Source: G965212005 sp965212005 (GTDB lineage Bacteria > Pseudomonadota > Gammaproteobacteria > Porifericomitales > Porifericomitaceae). Taken from it: a stretch of 64,000 nucleotides of DNA. The stretch is from positions 1,798,001 through 1,862,000 of the forward strand of contig OZ243038.1 in NCBI GenBank assembly GCA_965212005.1, read 5' to 3'. The notes under the pieces were generated by a model. That model was not told where the DNA came from. It did no database searches and worked only from the letters and a program-made list of their open reading frames with translations. Below are positions 28,235 through 36,741 of the stretch, piece by piece. Positions within the stretch are counted from its first letter, which is position 1, and the number at the start of each line of letters is the position of its first letter. The position numbers and the translations under genes are program-made.

Positions 28235-30661
28235 ATGATTATGAAGGGAACCAATATGTTTGGGAAATGGTTTTTACCATTCACCGCCGCAGTTATGGCG
28301 GCTGCTTATGTAGCCCCAGCCATGGGGGAAGAGCTTGAGGAGGTTTTGGTCACCGCTCAAAAGCGGCAGGAGAACCTGCAGGACATAGGCCTCTCTGTTA
28401 CCGCCTTGGATGCTGAAGGATTGTCCAGGGCCGGCATTGATGATCTCTCGCGCATTGAACTGGTCACTCCCGGGGTTTCCTATGGATACATAGGCTCAGA
28501 CGCCAAGGTCGCCATTCGCGGCGCGAATTCCAACAACACCTTCGCGGATAATTCATCCGTCGTGGGGTTCTTTGTCGATGGCGTGTACCGCCCCAGGGCC
28601 TCACAGCAAAGCCAGGCGTTCTTCGACGTTGAACGCGTCGAGGTCCTGAAAGGTCCGCAGGGGACTCTCTATGGACGCAACACCTTTGCCGGCGCGATAA
28701 ACCTGTACACCAACAGGCCTGACCTGGAAAAGATGAGTGGCAATATAGACGTGTCCTCGGCCCGTTATGAGAAGGTACGCACGGAGGGCGCCGTTAATGT
28801 TCCTCTCGGCGAGAGGTTTGCCATGCGTTTCGCGGGGATGTCGGAGACCAGCGATGGCTGGATCGAGAATGCCGGGCCTGGTGGTGACTTGGGGGAAGAC
28901 GATGACGTTAACTACCGTGTCTCGGCTCTTTGGGTGCCTACAGACGATATCGAGGTCCTGGTTCGTTTCACGGCCATCAGCGAGGAGGGCACCACGCCGG
29001 GTATTTTTGCGGCTGAAGGTCATTGTCGTCCGGTAGACGGCAATGGTCTTACGGATGCATTTGGACAGTTTGTCGATTGTCAGAATCCGGCCCAGGGATC
29101 GGCCGGCGTCGATTCTGATTTTGATGAGCCCTGGCAAGTGAATTACGACGTTCCAAACACCCGGGACAATTCAGAAGAAAATCTCACTCTTGACGTGAAT
29201 TGGAGCCCGAGGTTTTCCCCCATACCCATAAACGTCCGGTACATCGGCTCTTACACTGACTTCGACAGCGAGTTTGACTTCGACGGCGACTTCAGCGGCA
29301 ATTTGGGCTATGCCTACTACTGGGACGAGGGCACTGAATCCTACACGAACGAGCTTCAAGTGAGTTCCAATGATGATGAAAGCCGCTTTAAGTGGACTAC
29401 AGGGATCTACTACTCGGTTGATGAGATCGGTTTTGGATTTTCCCAGCTCCGTACTTCAAGCGTTGGACCGAGAACGAGGATGGCGGCGGATCAAGCCCAG
29501 CCTCAGCCGAACATACTTACGATCCTGGACGGCACCACACTGGTAGACGCCTTTGGCGGTGGCATCTTCAGTGCCTTTGCAAGCTTCCAGGAGATCGAAA
29601 CCACCACCCTTGGACTCTATTTCCAAGGGGTATTTTCGGTCACGGATGCAGTTCGCCTGATTGGCGGTGTCCGATACAACGATGAGGAAAAAGATACGGT
29701 CAGCTTCACCTCTGCCCCGCCTGCTGACTCTGAGGGCAATCCCTTGTCCGGGAGTAGTCCGAGAGAGGACCTCCGGCTTGGTCTGGGCGGCTCTCGACCG
29801 CGCGATGTTTACACCTACACCCCTAACCCGGCCACGTCAGCGGACCGCAGTTTCGACGATATCACTTGGCGTGCGGGTGTTGAGTTTGATGCAAATGAGG
29901 ACATATTGCTTTATTTCAACGTCGCCACAGGCTTCCTGTCGGGAGGAGTGAACGCAAATGGCACTCCTTTCGAATCCCAGGAATCACTGGCCTACGAAGT
30001 GGGAGTCAAGAGCAGGTGGCTGGAGAACCGTTTGCAGCTCAACGCGGCTGTCTACTTCAACGAGTTCTCTGAGCTGACGACCCAACAGTTGGTCGAGACC
30101 CAACCGGGGGTATTTCAAACGTTCACTGTAAATGGGGGCGAAGTGGACACGCTCGGCCTGGAGATCGAGGGTCTCTGGTTTCCCACGGACCAGTTGTTTC
30201 TCAGTGCCGGGCTGTCTTTTATCGATAACGAGTTCGGTGAATTCGGTGTAAACAATCCTTTCCAATTGATAAATGGCGTTGAAACCACTCCCAACTTTAT
30301 CGACCTGGACGGTTTGACACCGCCCTGGTCGCCTGATTTCACCGCGAGTTTGAGTGCGGGTTTCGACATTGGTCTGGGCCAGAATGGCAAGGTGACCCCT
30401 TATGTTCAGTTCTACTACTCCGATTCGTACAACACGGACGACGTCGTTACCTATAGTACCCAGGTACAGGATTCGTATACCAAGACGGATCTGCGGTTAA
30501 TCTGGACCTCGCTTAACGAGCAATGGGAAGTGGAGGCCTTCGTCGAGAACATTGAAGACGAGGCGGTGCTTGCCCGTACCAACGTAGGTGGCGAGGACTT
30601 GGTGCAAACCAGTTACTTGTACCCCCGAAACTATGGCATGATGTTGAAGTTTCGTTTTTAG
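28235..30661 (+). CDS. TonB-dependent receptor
   Basis: An 808-residue outer-membrane active transporter. A signal peptide (MFGKWFLPFTAAVMAAAYVAPAMG) is followed by the plug domain, opening with the TonB-box-like EEVLVTAQKR and including VRI/VAIRGANSNN, VGFFVDGVYRP and VEVLKGPQGTLYGRNTFAGAINL. A 22-strand barrel follows, ending with the BAM signal MMLKFRF. Substrate is unknown. It opens the plus-strand series receptor-sulfatase-NTF2-symporter-NTF2, so it probably imports the compound that series processes. GGGAG lies upstream of the ATG. Confidence 0.93.
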   Translation: MIMKGTNMFGKWFLPFTAAVMAAAYVAPAMGEELEEVLVTAQKRQENLQDIGLSVTALDAEGLSRAGIDDLSRIELVTPGVSYGYIGSDAKVAIRGANSNNTFADNSSVVGFFVDGVYRPRASQQSQAFFDVERVEVLKGPQGTLYGRNTFAGAINLYTNRPDLEKMSGNIDVSSARYEKVRTEGAVNVPLGERFAMRFAGMSETSDGWIENAGPGGDLGEDDDVNYRVSALWVPTDDIEVLVRFTAISEEGTTPGIFAAEGHCRPVDGNGLTDAFGQFVDCQNPAQGSAGVDSDFDEPWQVNYDVPNTRDNSEENLTLDVNWSPRFSPIPINVRYIGSYTDFDSEFDFDGDFSGNLGYAYYWDEGTESYTNELQVSSNDDESRFKWTTGIYYSVDEIGFGFSQLRTSSVGPRTRMAADQAQPQPNILTILDGTTLVDAFGGGIFSAFASFQEIETTTLGLYFQGVFSVTDAVRLIGGVRYNDEEKDTVSFTSAPPADSEGNPLSGSSPREDLRLGLGGSRPRDVYTYTPNPATSADRSFDDITWRAGVEFDANEDILLYFNVATGFLSGGVNANGTPFESQESLAYEVGVKSRWLENRLQLNAAVYFNEFSELTTQQLVETQPGVFQTFTVNGGEVDTLGLEIEGLWFPTDQLFLSAGLSFIDNEFGEFGVNNPFQLINGVETTPNFIDLDGLTPPWSPDFTASLSAGFDIGLGQNGKVTPYVQFYYSDSYNTDDVVTYSTQVQDSYTKTDLRLIWTSLNEQWEVEAFVENIEDEAVLARTNVGGEDLVQTSYLYPRNYGMMLKFRF

Positions 30662-31015
30662 GGAGAGACTGTTCAAAGGATCAGGGCCAATCTCTACTTG
30701 GCGCGCCGCAGTAGTACTGCCGGGTGAGGGTTAGCGGTAAAATCCGCTTCTAGGGGGCGTCCCTGGTGCTGCGTCCGGGGGTTGATCCGTAATGTCGCAG
30801 GAATGCGCGTGAGCTCACCCGTACAGTCTCTTTGTGGTCAACGGGCCTCCCTGTCCCCGCAGCTTGTATTGCCCTCTCGTGTGCTGCTGCTTCCTTTCCC
30901 GGCGAGCGCGCACAGCGGCGTGCTTTTCCTGGCCCGGGGCATCCCTTATAGGGCCACTCCTGCGCGGTTCCGGTGCCATCCGGCCCCGATCTACAGAGGC
31001 TGTCCCCGGTTATAG
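30662..31015. other. intergenic region between TonB receptor and sulfatase
   Basis: About 350 bp with no recognisable gene, terminator or strong promoter. Two overlapping short frames at 30782-31019 look like chance. Confidence 0.45.
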
Positions 31016-33286
31016 ATGATTGTTACCCGTCGTAAGTTTTTGCAGATGAGTGCCGCGGCGTCGGCAATGGTGGGTCGGGTTTTGAGTCCATCGGCAACCG
31101 GGACCGCCGCGGATTTTGAACAAGAGAAGCCCGTTACTGATCCGGGTTGGCGTCCAAGGAACTTGAAACGCAGGCCGAATATCGTGCTGGTGGTCCTGGA
31201 TGACGTGGGGTTTGGTGACTTGGGCTGCTACGGCGCAGAACACAACACAGCCTGCATGGATGCATTGGCAAGAGCAGGCACAAGATTTAATAACTTCCAC
31301 GTTACGGCACTCTGCGCCCCCACCCGTGCTTGCCTGTTGACTGGGCGCAATGCGCATGCCGTTGGGGTTGGTAACATTGCCGAATGGGGGCGAAAAAATC
31401 ACCCCGGCTACCGGGGTTGGATTCGTCAGGATGCAGCAACCCTGGCAGAAATATTGAACCCTGCCGGATATTCCACTATTGCCGTGGGGAAGTGGCACCT
31501 GTCCACGCTGGCCGATCAAAATGGATCCGGACCTTTTGAGCATTGGCCGGTCGGAAGAGGTTTTGATCATTGGTACGGATTTCACGGCAATGCCATGGAT
31601 CACTGGCATCCGGAAATGTTTGAAAATACCTCGGCGGCTTATCCGGGAAAGGACGAGAATTATCATTTGAGCAGCGATTTGATCAATCGCTCCATACGCT
31701 ACATCAAGGATCACCTGGCCGCGCCTCCGGACAATCCCTTTTTTCTCTACCTGGCTTTTGGCGCCTGTCATTTCCCCTTGCACGCCCCCGTTGATGACAT
31801 CAGGCGTCATCGTGGAAAGTATGACAAGGGCTGGGACGTTGTGCGTGCTGAGCGTTACCGGCGACAGCAGGAACTGGGGGTCATTCCCGGGCATGCGAAA
31901 CTTGCCGCCCTGAACCCGAACGTGCCGCCCTGGTCGTCCCTGGACCGGGATCAGCGACGTTTTGCCGCCCGGGGGCAGGAAGTTTACGCGGCTTTCCTGG
32001 AGCATGCAGACGCGCAACTACAACGCCTGGTCGATTTTCTCAAGCAGGCAGGCCAATACGATGACACCATCATATTGCTTTTATCCGACAACGGTGCTGC
32101 CTACGGAGGCCCACTGGAAGGGCGCATTGACGTGCGCCGGGATGCCTACCTGGGGCGTGAGCCATTGCAGGAACGCCTTGCCAATATCGACTTGATGGGC
32201 TCCGATGCTTCCTATTGTTCTTACTCCCGTGGTTGGGCGCAGGTCAGCAATACGCCTTTGAAATGGTACAAGGCGGACACGTACGGAGGGGGCATCCGGG
32301 CACCCCTGATCGTTAGTTGGGCCAATGGCGGGTTGCCCCAGGGGGAGATACGGGAGCAATACCACCATGTTATTGACGTCGTGCCCAGCCTGCTCAACAT
32401 GATTAACTTGCCCTTCACCGGGAAGATAAGAGGCAATTCAGCCCTGCCGCTGCAAGGTACCAGCTTCGCTTACGTTTTTGACAATCCTGCTGCCCCAACG
32501 CGCAAGGCGGTACAGTATTTTGAGACTTTGGGCGACCGGGCCATCTGGGCGGATGGATGGAAGGCGGTCACGCGCCACCGGGCTAAAACGGCCTTTGAAG
32601 ATGACGTTTGGGAGCTGTATCACACCGCAGAGGATTTTTCCGAAACGCGCAACTTGGCGAAAGAAGAGCCGGAACAGTTGGCGCGGTTGATTGCGCTGTG
32701 GCAGCGGGAAGCGGAGCGTTACGATATCCTCCCCCTGGATGATGATACCCTGAAACTTTATCAGAACTCGGTGCCGGAACCGCGTGCCACCTACCTGTTT
32801 TATCCAGGCATGACGCGCCTGGATCGTTTAAGTGCCCCCGATATCTACAGCTACAACTCCCGGTGGAACGCCGAGCTGTCATTGTTAAACGCAAAAGCAA
32901 ACGGAGTCATCCTGGCTTCCGGTGACAGTGGAGCAGGTTACGAGTTATACATGCAGAATGGTCTTGTTATTTTTTATTACGTTTACACCAGGGGAATACA
33001 TTACAAGATTGGGATGGAAAGGCCCATCCCCGGGGGGAAGCACAACCTGGAACTGCGTCTTAAGAAGACGGGAGAAAGCAGCGCCAAGCTTGCACTGTTG
33101 CTGAACGGCTTTCCCGTTGCCGAAGGGAAGCTTCCCAGGATGTGGCCGATCTATACGCCCAATTCCGGGTTGCGCTGTGGTGAAAATCGCCACGCACCTG
33201 TCAGCAGGGCATACCAGGCGCCATTCCAATTTGACCAGGAATTGCATCGCGTCGTTGTGGACGTGGATCTTCCCGCAGCCCGATGA
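31016..33286 (+). CDS. Tat-exported arylsulfatase-type sulfatase
   Basis: A 756-residue sulfatase of the alkaline phosphatase superfamily. The N-terminus TRRKFLQMSAAASAMVG is a twin-arginine signal, so a folded periplasmic enzyme is expected. The catalytic motif CAPTR (C100) fits the C/S-x-P-x-R signature whose Cys becomes formylglycine. Metal-binding segments are VVLDDVGFGDLGCYG near residues 60-73 and LLLSDNGAAYGG. VGKWHL is the conserved Lys/His pair. The length and layout resemble the AtsA-like large arylsulfatases, with a C-terminal beta-rich domain (about 590-756). It would remove sulfate from an ester. The required formylglycine-generating enzyme is not in this window. It overlaps the next gene by 4 bp (ATGA). 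Confidence 0.92.
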   Translation: MIVTRRKFLQMSAAASAMVGRVLSPSATGTAADFEQEKPVTDPGWRPRNLKRRPNIVLVVLDDVGFGDLGCYGAEHNTACMDALARAGTRFNNFHVTALCAPTRACLLTGRNAHAVGVGNIAEWGRKNHPGYRGWIRQDAATLAEILNPAGYSTIAVGKWHLSTLADQNGSGPFEHWPVGRGFDHWYGFHGNAMDHWHPEMFENTSAAYPGKDENYHLSSDLINRSIRYIKDHLAAPPDNPFFLYLAFGACHFPLHAPVDDIRRHRGKYDKGWDVVRAERYRRQQELGVIPGHAKLAALNPNVPPWSSLDRDQRRFAARGQEVYAAFLEHADAQLQRLVDFLKQAGQYDDTIILLLSDNGAAYGGPLEGRIDVRRDAYLGREPLQERLANIDLMGSDASYCSYSRGWAQVSNTPLKWYKADTYGGGIRAPLIVSWANGGLPQGEIREQYHHVIDVVPSLLNMINLPFTGKIRGNSALPLQGTSFAYVFDNPAAPTRKAVQYFETLGDRAIWADGWKAVTRHRAKTAFEDDVWELYHTAEDFSETRNLAKEEPEQLARLIALWQREAERYDILPLDDDTLKLYQNSVPEPRATYLFYPGMTRLDRLSAPDIYSYNSRWNAELSLLNAKANGVILASGDSGAGYELYMQNGLVIFYYVYTRGIHYKIGMERPIPGGKHNLELRLKKTGESSAKLALLLNGFPVAEGKLPRMWPIYTPNSGLRCGENRHAPVSRAYQAPFQFDQELHRVVVDVDLPAAR

Positions 33287-34299
33287 AAAACCAACAACAA
33301 GCCAACCTGGAAAACAAGCAAAAAACCAAATTTTTGCTGGACCAGCTGGCGCATGCCGGACCGGGCCGGCTGGATCAATGCCTGGCAGCCGCCTACCATC
33401 CGGATGCCCATTGGCGTGGCTCTCACCCGCTGAACGAGGTGCGTGGCCTGGATGCCATCAAGTCGGTCGTATGGAGGCCCTTGTTAACTTCTTGTCCCGA
33501 CTTGGAGCGTCGGGACAACATATTGGCGGGGGGGCGCTTTGCAGGGCGCGACTACGTGGCAATGGCAGGGCATTATGCCGGAACCTTCCGCCGCGATTGG
33601 CTGGACATTCCCGCAACGGGTGGGGCGATATACCTGCGTTACGGTGAAATACACGAAGTCAAAGACGGCAGGATAATCCAAAGTACCGTGTTGATCGATG
33701 TACTCAATGCCATTCGCCAGGCAGGCTTTTGGCCCCTGCCCCCGAGCCTGGGCAGCGAGGAGGCATGGCCCGGGCCGATTAGCGCGGATGGCATTTTGAA
33801 CGCCGAACAGGATCCGGAAGAATCTGCCGCCAGCCTGGAATTAACGCTGGCGATGCAGGAATCGCTGCGCAATACCGTCGTTGAGCGCGATGCCTTGCTG
33901 ACCATGTCCCAGGTCAGGTATTGGCATCCCAGGATGATGTGGTATGGCCCTTGTGGCATCGGCACGAGCAGGGGATTGGAAGGTTTTGTCGATGTACACC
34001 AGAGACCCTTTCGCATCGCCTTCCCGGTGCGAAACGTGGGAGGTCCAAATCATTACTGCCGCATCGGTGATGGTAAATACTCGGTGACTGCCGGCTGGCC
34101 CAGCGTGATTGCCGACCACGTGGGTGGCGGTTGGCTGGGACTGCCTCCCAGCGGTCGAAAAATAGAAATGCGGGTGATGGACTTCTATCTTGCCGATGAT
34201 GGCCTGGTCCGGGAAAACTGGGTACCCATCGATATGATTCATATCTTGTTGCAGATGGACGTGGATATTATGGCAAGAGTCCGGCAGCAGTGTCGCTAA
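33283..34299 (+). CDS. protein with two NTF2/SnoaL-like domains
   Basis: A 338-residue protein, no signal peptide, with tandem SnoaL-like domains at about 15-150 and 190-335. The second contains GIGTSRGLEGFVDVHQRPFRIAFP, WLGLPPSGRKIEMRVMDFYL and LVRENWVPIDMIHILLQMDVD. It clearly matches the single-domain protein at 36018 (GSKNGLDEFRKNWQLPFRAAF, PTGKRVKIKYTDFW, IVDNWVNVDFVHVLAQLGVDV). These resemble ester cyclase/polyketide cyclase-like SnoaL proteins. Translation is coupled to the sulfatase (ATGA overlap), tying its role to the desulfated product. Confidence 0.8.
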   Translation: MKNQQQANLENKQKTKFLLDQLAHAGPGRLDQCLAAAYHPDAHWRGSHPLNEVRGLDAIKSVVWRPLLTSCPDLERRDNILAGGRFAGRDYVAMAGHYAGTFRRDWLDIPATGGAIYLRYGEIHEVKDGRIIQSTVLIDVLNAIRQAGFWPLPPSLGSEEAWPGPISADGILNAEQDPEESAASLELTLAMQESLRNTVVERDALLTMSQVRYWHPRMMWYGPCGIGTSRGLEGFVDVHQRPFRIAFPVRNVGGPNHYCRIGDGKYSVTAGWPSVIADHVGGGWLGLPPSGRKIEMRVMDFYLADDGLVRENWVPIDMIHILLQMDVDIMARVRQQCR

Positions 34300-34361
34300 A
34301 TCGCGCTTCCCTGGCCTTATATAAAAATCCACCGCCGTTTTCCTGAGAGGAAGAACTGGTC

Positions 34362-35969
34362 ATGCCGGCATTTGGACTATTGAACTGGAGTATCCTGGTT
34401 GTTTACGTCCTGGGCAATATCGCGCTTGGTTTTTATCTTGGCAGGCAGGTGAAAACCGCTGATGACTACTATCTTGGCCGCAGGACCACGCCCTGGTGGG
34501 CGATTGGCATATCAGTGGTGGCGACCTACGTAAGCGCCTTGTCGTTTCTGGGCGGGCCCGCATGGTCCTACCAGGAAGACATGACGACGATGTTGATCCA
34601 CATCAACTATCCGCTGGTGATCGTGCTGGTTATTACCTTGTTTCTGCCGTTTTTTTACAATAGCGGCGCCGCCTCAATTTATGAATACCAGGAGAGGCGA
34701 TTCGGCTCCAAGTCCAGGTCGGTTATCGCTGCCATATTTCTTGTTTCCCAAGGCTTCAGTTCCGCGGCCATTCTTTATGCAACGGCGCTGGTTCTACAGT
34801 TTATTACGGGCATCGATGTAAGGCTGGCCATTGTGATTATTACCTTCGTCGCCCTGGTGTATACCATTATGGGCGGCATCACGGCTGTCATCTGGACGGA
34901 CGTGATCCAGGGGGTTGTTTTGTTCCTGGGTGCCGGAATTATCTTCTTTGCTTTACTGGACAAAATGCCTGCGTCCTTTCACGAAACGCTTATCCAGTTA
35001 AAAGCACAGGGCAAAACAAACCCCCTGGATTTTTCCTTTGAGGCCTCCAAGGTCACGACGGTTTGGACCGGCATAGTGGCGATGACGATCTTTCACATCA
35101 CCGTGTATGGCGTCAATCAAATGATGGTGCAACGAACTTTGACGGCTAAAAGCATTGGTGACGCGAAGAAATCCTACCTGATGATGGGGTTTGTATCCGT
35201 CTTTATCTACTTCCTCTTTTTCTTATTGGGAATACTTTTTTACGCGTACTACGGGGGCAGGGAGTTCGAGGAGCCAAACACGATCATTTTGAAATTTGCC
35301 GCTGATTACGGACTGCCGGGGTTGATGGGAATCCTGGCCGCTGCGGTGATGGCAGCATCCATGTCCTCGCTGGATTCCGCCTTCAATTCAATGGCGACGG
35401 TGTCGATCGTTGACTTCTACCAGAAATACTTTCGCAAGAATGAATCCCACGCGCATTATCTCATGGCTTCCCGGGTGTTTACCGTAGTATGGGCAATCAT
35501 CATCATTTTTCCGGCCATCGTTTTTTCCACCACCAGCGGCTCTATCCTGGAAGTGCTGAGCAAAGTGGGCTCGTACTTCATCGGCGCAAAACTGTCCATG
35601 TATGGACTGGGCTTTTTTTCCAGGCACACTACTGAAAAAGGTTTATTGGTAGGCGTGGCCGCCGGTTTTGTCATGGTCTGGTACGTCGCGACCTACACTG
35701 ACGTCGCCTGGCCCTGGTTCTGTCCCATCGGTGCCGCGGTTAATATACTCGTGTCACTGGGAGCGAGCCTGATCCTGGATGGCCGCCAGGCGGAATGGTC
35801 TGTCTACAGCGTACCGGGGCAAATGAAAAAGTACCGCGAGGAAGGGTTGGAGGAAAAGGCCGATGGCTGGTACCTGGTACCCGGGAAAGTGGACGGCATG
35901 AGTTACGTGCTGCTGCTCTTCTTTGTATTGTGCCTGTTTTCCTTGTACCTGTTCAATGCACTCATATAA
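34362..35969 (+). CDS. sodium:solute symporter (SSS family)
   Basis: A 535-residue inner-membrane symporter with about 13 hydrophobic helices. SSS hallmarks are GRQVKTADDYYLGRR after helix 1, the unwound-helix region of ISVVATYVSALSFLGGPAW, GGITAVIWTDVIQGVVLFLGA, and the Na+-site Ser/Thr pair region MAASMSSLDSAFNSMATV. It couples Na+ entry to uptake of a small organic solute. It lies between two genes for NTF2-like proteins and downstream of the sulfatase, so it probably carries the desulfated product across the inner membrane. Substrate unknown. Confidence 0.92.
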   Translation: MPAFGLLNWSILVVYVLGNIALGFYLGRQVKTADDYYLGRRTTPWWAIGISVVATYVSALSFLGGPAWSYQEDMTTMLIHINYPLVIVLVITLFLPFFYNSGAASIYEYQERRFGSKSRSVIAAIFLVSQGFSSAAILYATALVLQFITGIDVRLAIVIITFVALVYTIMGGITAVIWTDVIQGVVLFLGAGIIFFALLDKMPASFHETLIQLKAQGKTNPLDFSFEASKVTTVWTGIVAMTIFHITVYGVNQMMVQRTLTAKSIGDAKKSYLMMGFVSVFIYFLFFLLGILFYAYYGGREFEEPNTIILKFAADYGLPGLMGILAAAVMAASMSSLDSAFNSMATVSIVDFYQKYFRKNESHAHYLMASRVFTVVWAIIIIFPAIVFSTTSGSILEVLSKVGSYFIGAKLSMYGLGFFSRHTTEKGLLVGVAAGFVMVWYVATYTDVAWPWFCPIGAAVNILVSLGASLILDGRQAEWSVYSVPGQMKKYREEGLEEKADGWYLVPGKVDGMSYVLLLFFVLCLFSLYLFNALI

Positions 35970-36017
35970 ATCTTCCCTCTTGGTCCGGGAATAGCAAAGC
36001 TTGGAGGAATCATCGCA

Positions 36018-36557
36018 ATGGGCACAATCCGCAATCCACCGCTGACCGGGGACAATGACTTGGGCCGGACCGAAGAGAGCATGGCCGTGGTTGTTAACAT
36101 GGCGGAAGCACTGCAGGCGGGCTATGATGACATGGCAGCGTACTTTCATCCTGATTTTCGCTGGATGGCCAATACCGGCTGTGGCAGCAAGAACGGGCTG
36201 GACGAGTTCCGAAAAAACTGGCAGTTGCCTTTCCGGGCTGCGTTTTCAGAGCGCAGCTACAACGAACAGGCGCGCATCGCGCAGGGTGAGTGGGTCGCTT
36301 CTTTCGGTTACATAGACGCCGTGCACAGCGGCGCATTCATGGGCATTGCGCCCACCGGCAAGCGGGTCAAAATCAAGTATACCGATTTCTGGAAGGTGCA
36401 GGATGGGCGCATTGTTGATAACTGGGTTAACGTGGATTTTGTGCATGTACTGGCGCAACTTGGAGTAGACGTCTTCAAGGGTGAGGGTTGGGAGAAATAC
36501 GACGCAGGTCATGCCGATCCTCCCGTCCCGCCGGCTGAATCTTCCGCTCCCGCGTAG
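36018..36557 (+). CDS. single-domain SnoaL/NTF2-like protein
   Basis: A 179-residue protein homologous to the second domain of the protein at 33283. Conserved features are FHPDFRWMANTGCG, PFRAAFSERSY, MGIAPTGKRVKIKYTDFWKVQDGRIVDNW and a C-terminal Pro/Ala-rich tail. GGAGG precedes the ATG at good spacing. It is the last gene of the plus-strand series; the Kef-type gene beyond is convergent. Function is not assignable beyond the fold. Confidence 0.8.
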   Translation: MGTIRNPPLTGDNDLGRTEESMAVVVNMAEALQAGYDDMAAYFHPDFRWMANTGCGSKNGLDEFRKNWQLPFRAAFSERSYNEQARIAQGEWVASFGYIDAVHSGAFMGIAPTGKRVKIKYTDFWKVQDGRIVDNWVNVDFVHVLAQLGVDVFKGEGWEKYDAGHADPPVPPAESSAPA

Positions 36558-36741
36558 GGAAGGGAGGCTCCGCCGAAGCCGCATCCCCCAGGCGTAAAAA
36601 GGGGACTGAAAAGTCATCGTTCCTCCTGCCACGAACGGTGCCCATGGACGATTTAGCCACCCGCTGGTCTCCCTGCCTCGCCCAAACAACCGGTGGGTCC
36701 GGGTGACACGGGTATGGCAAGGGTAAGGCCGTGGTGGTCGG

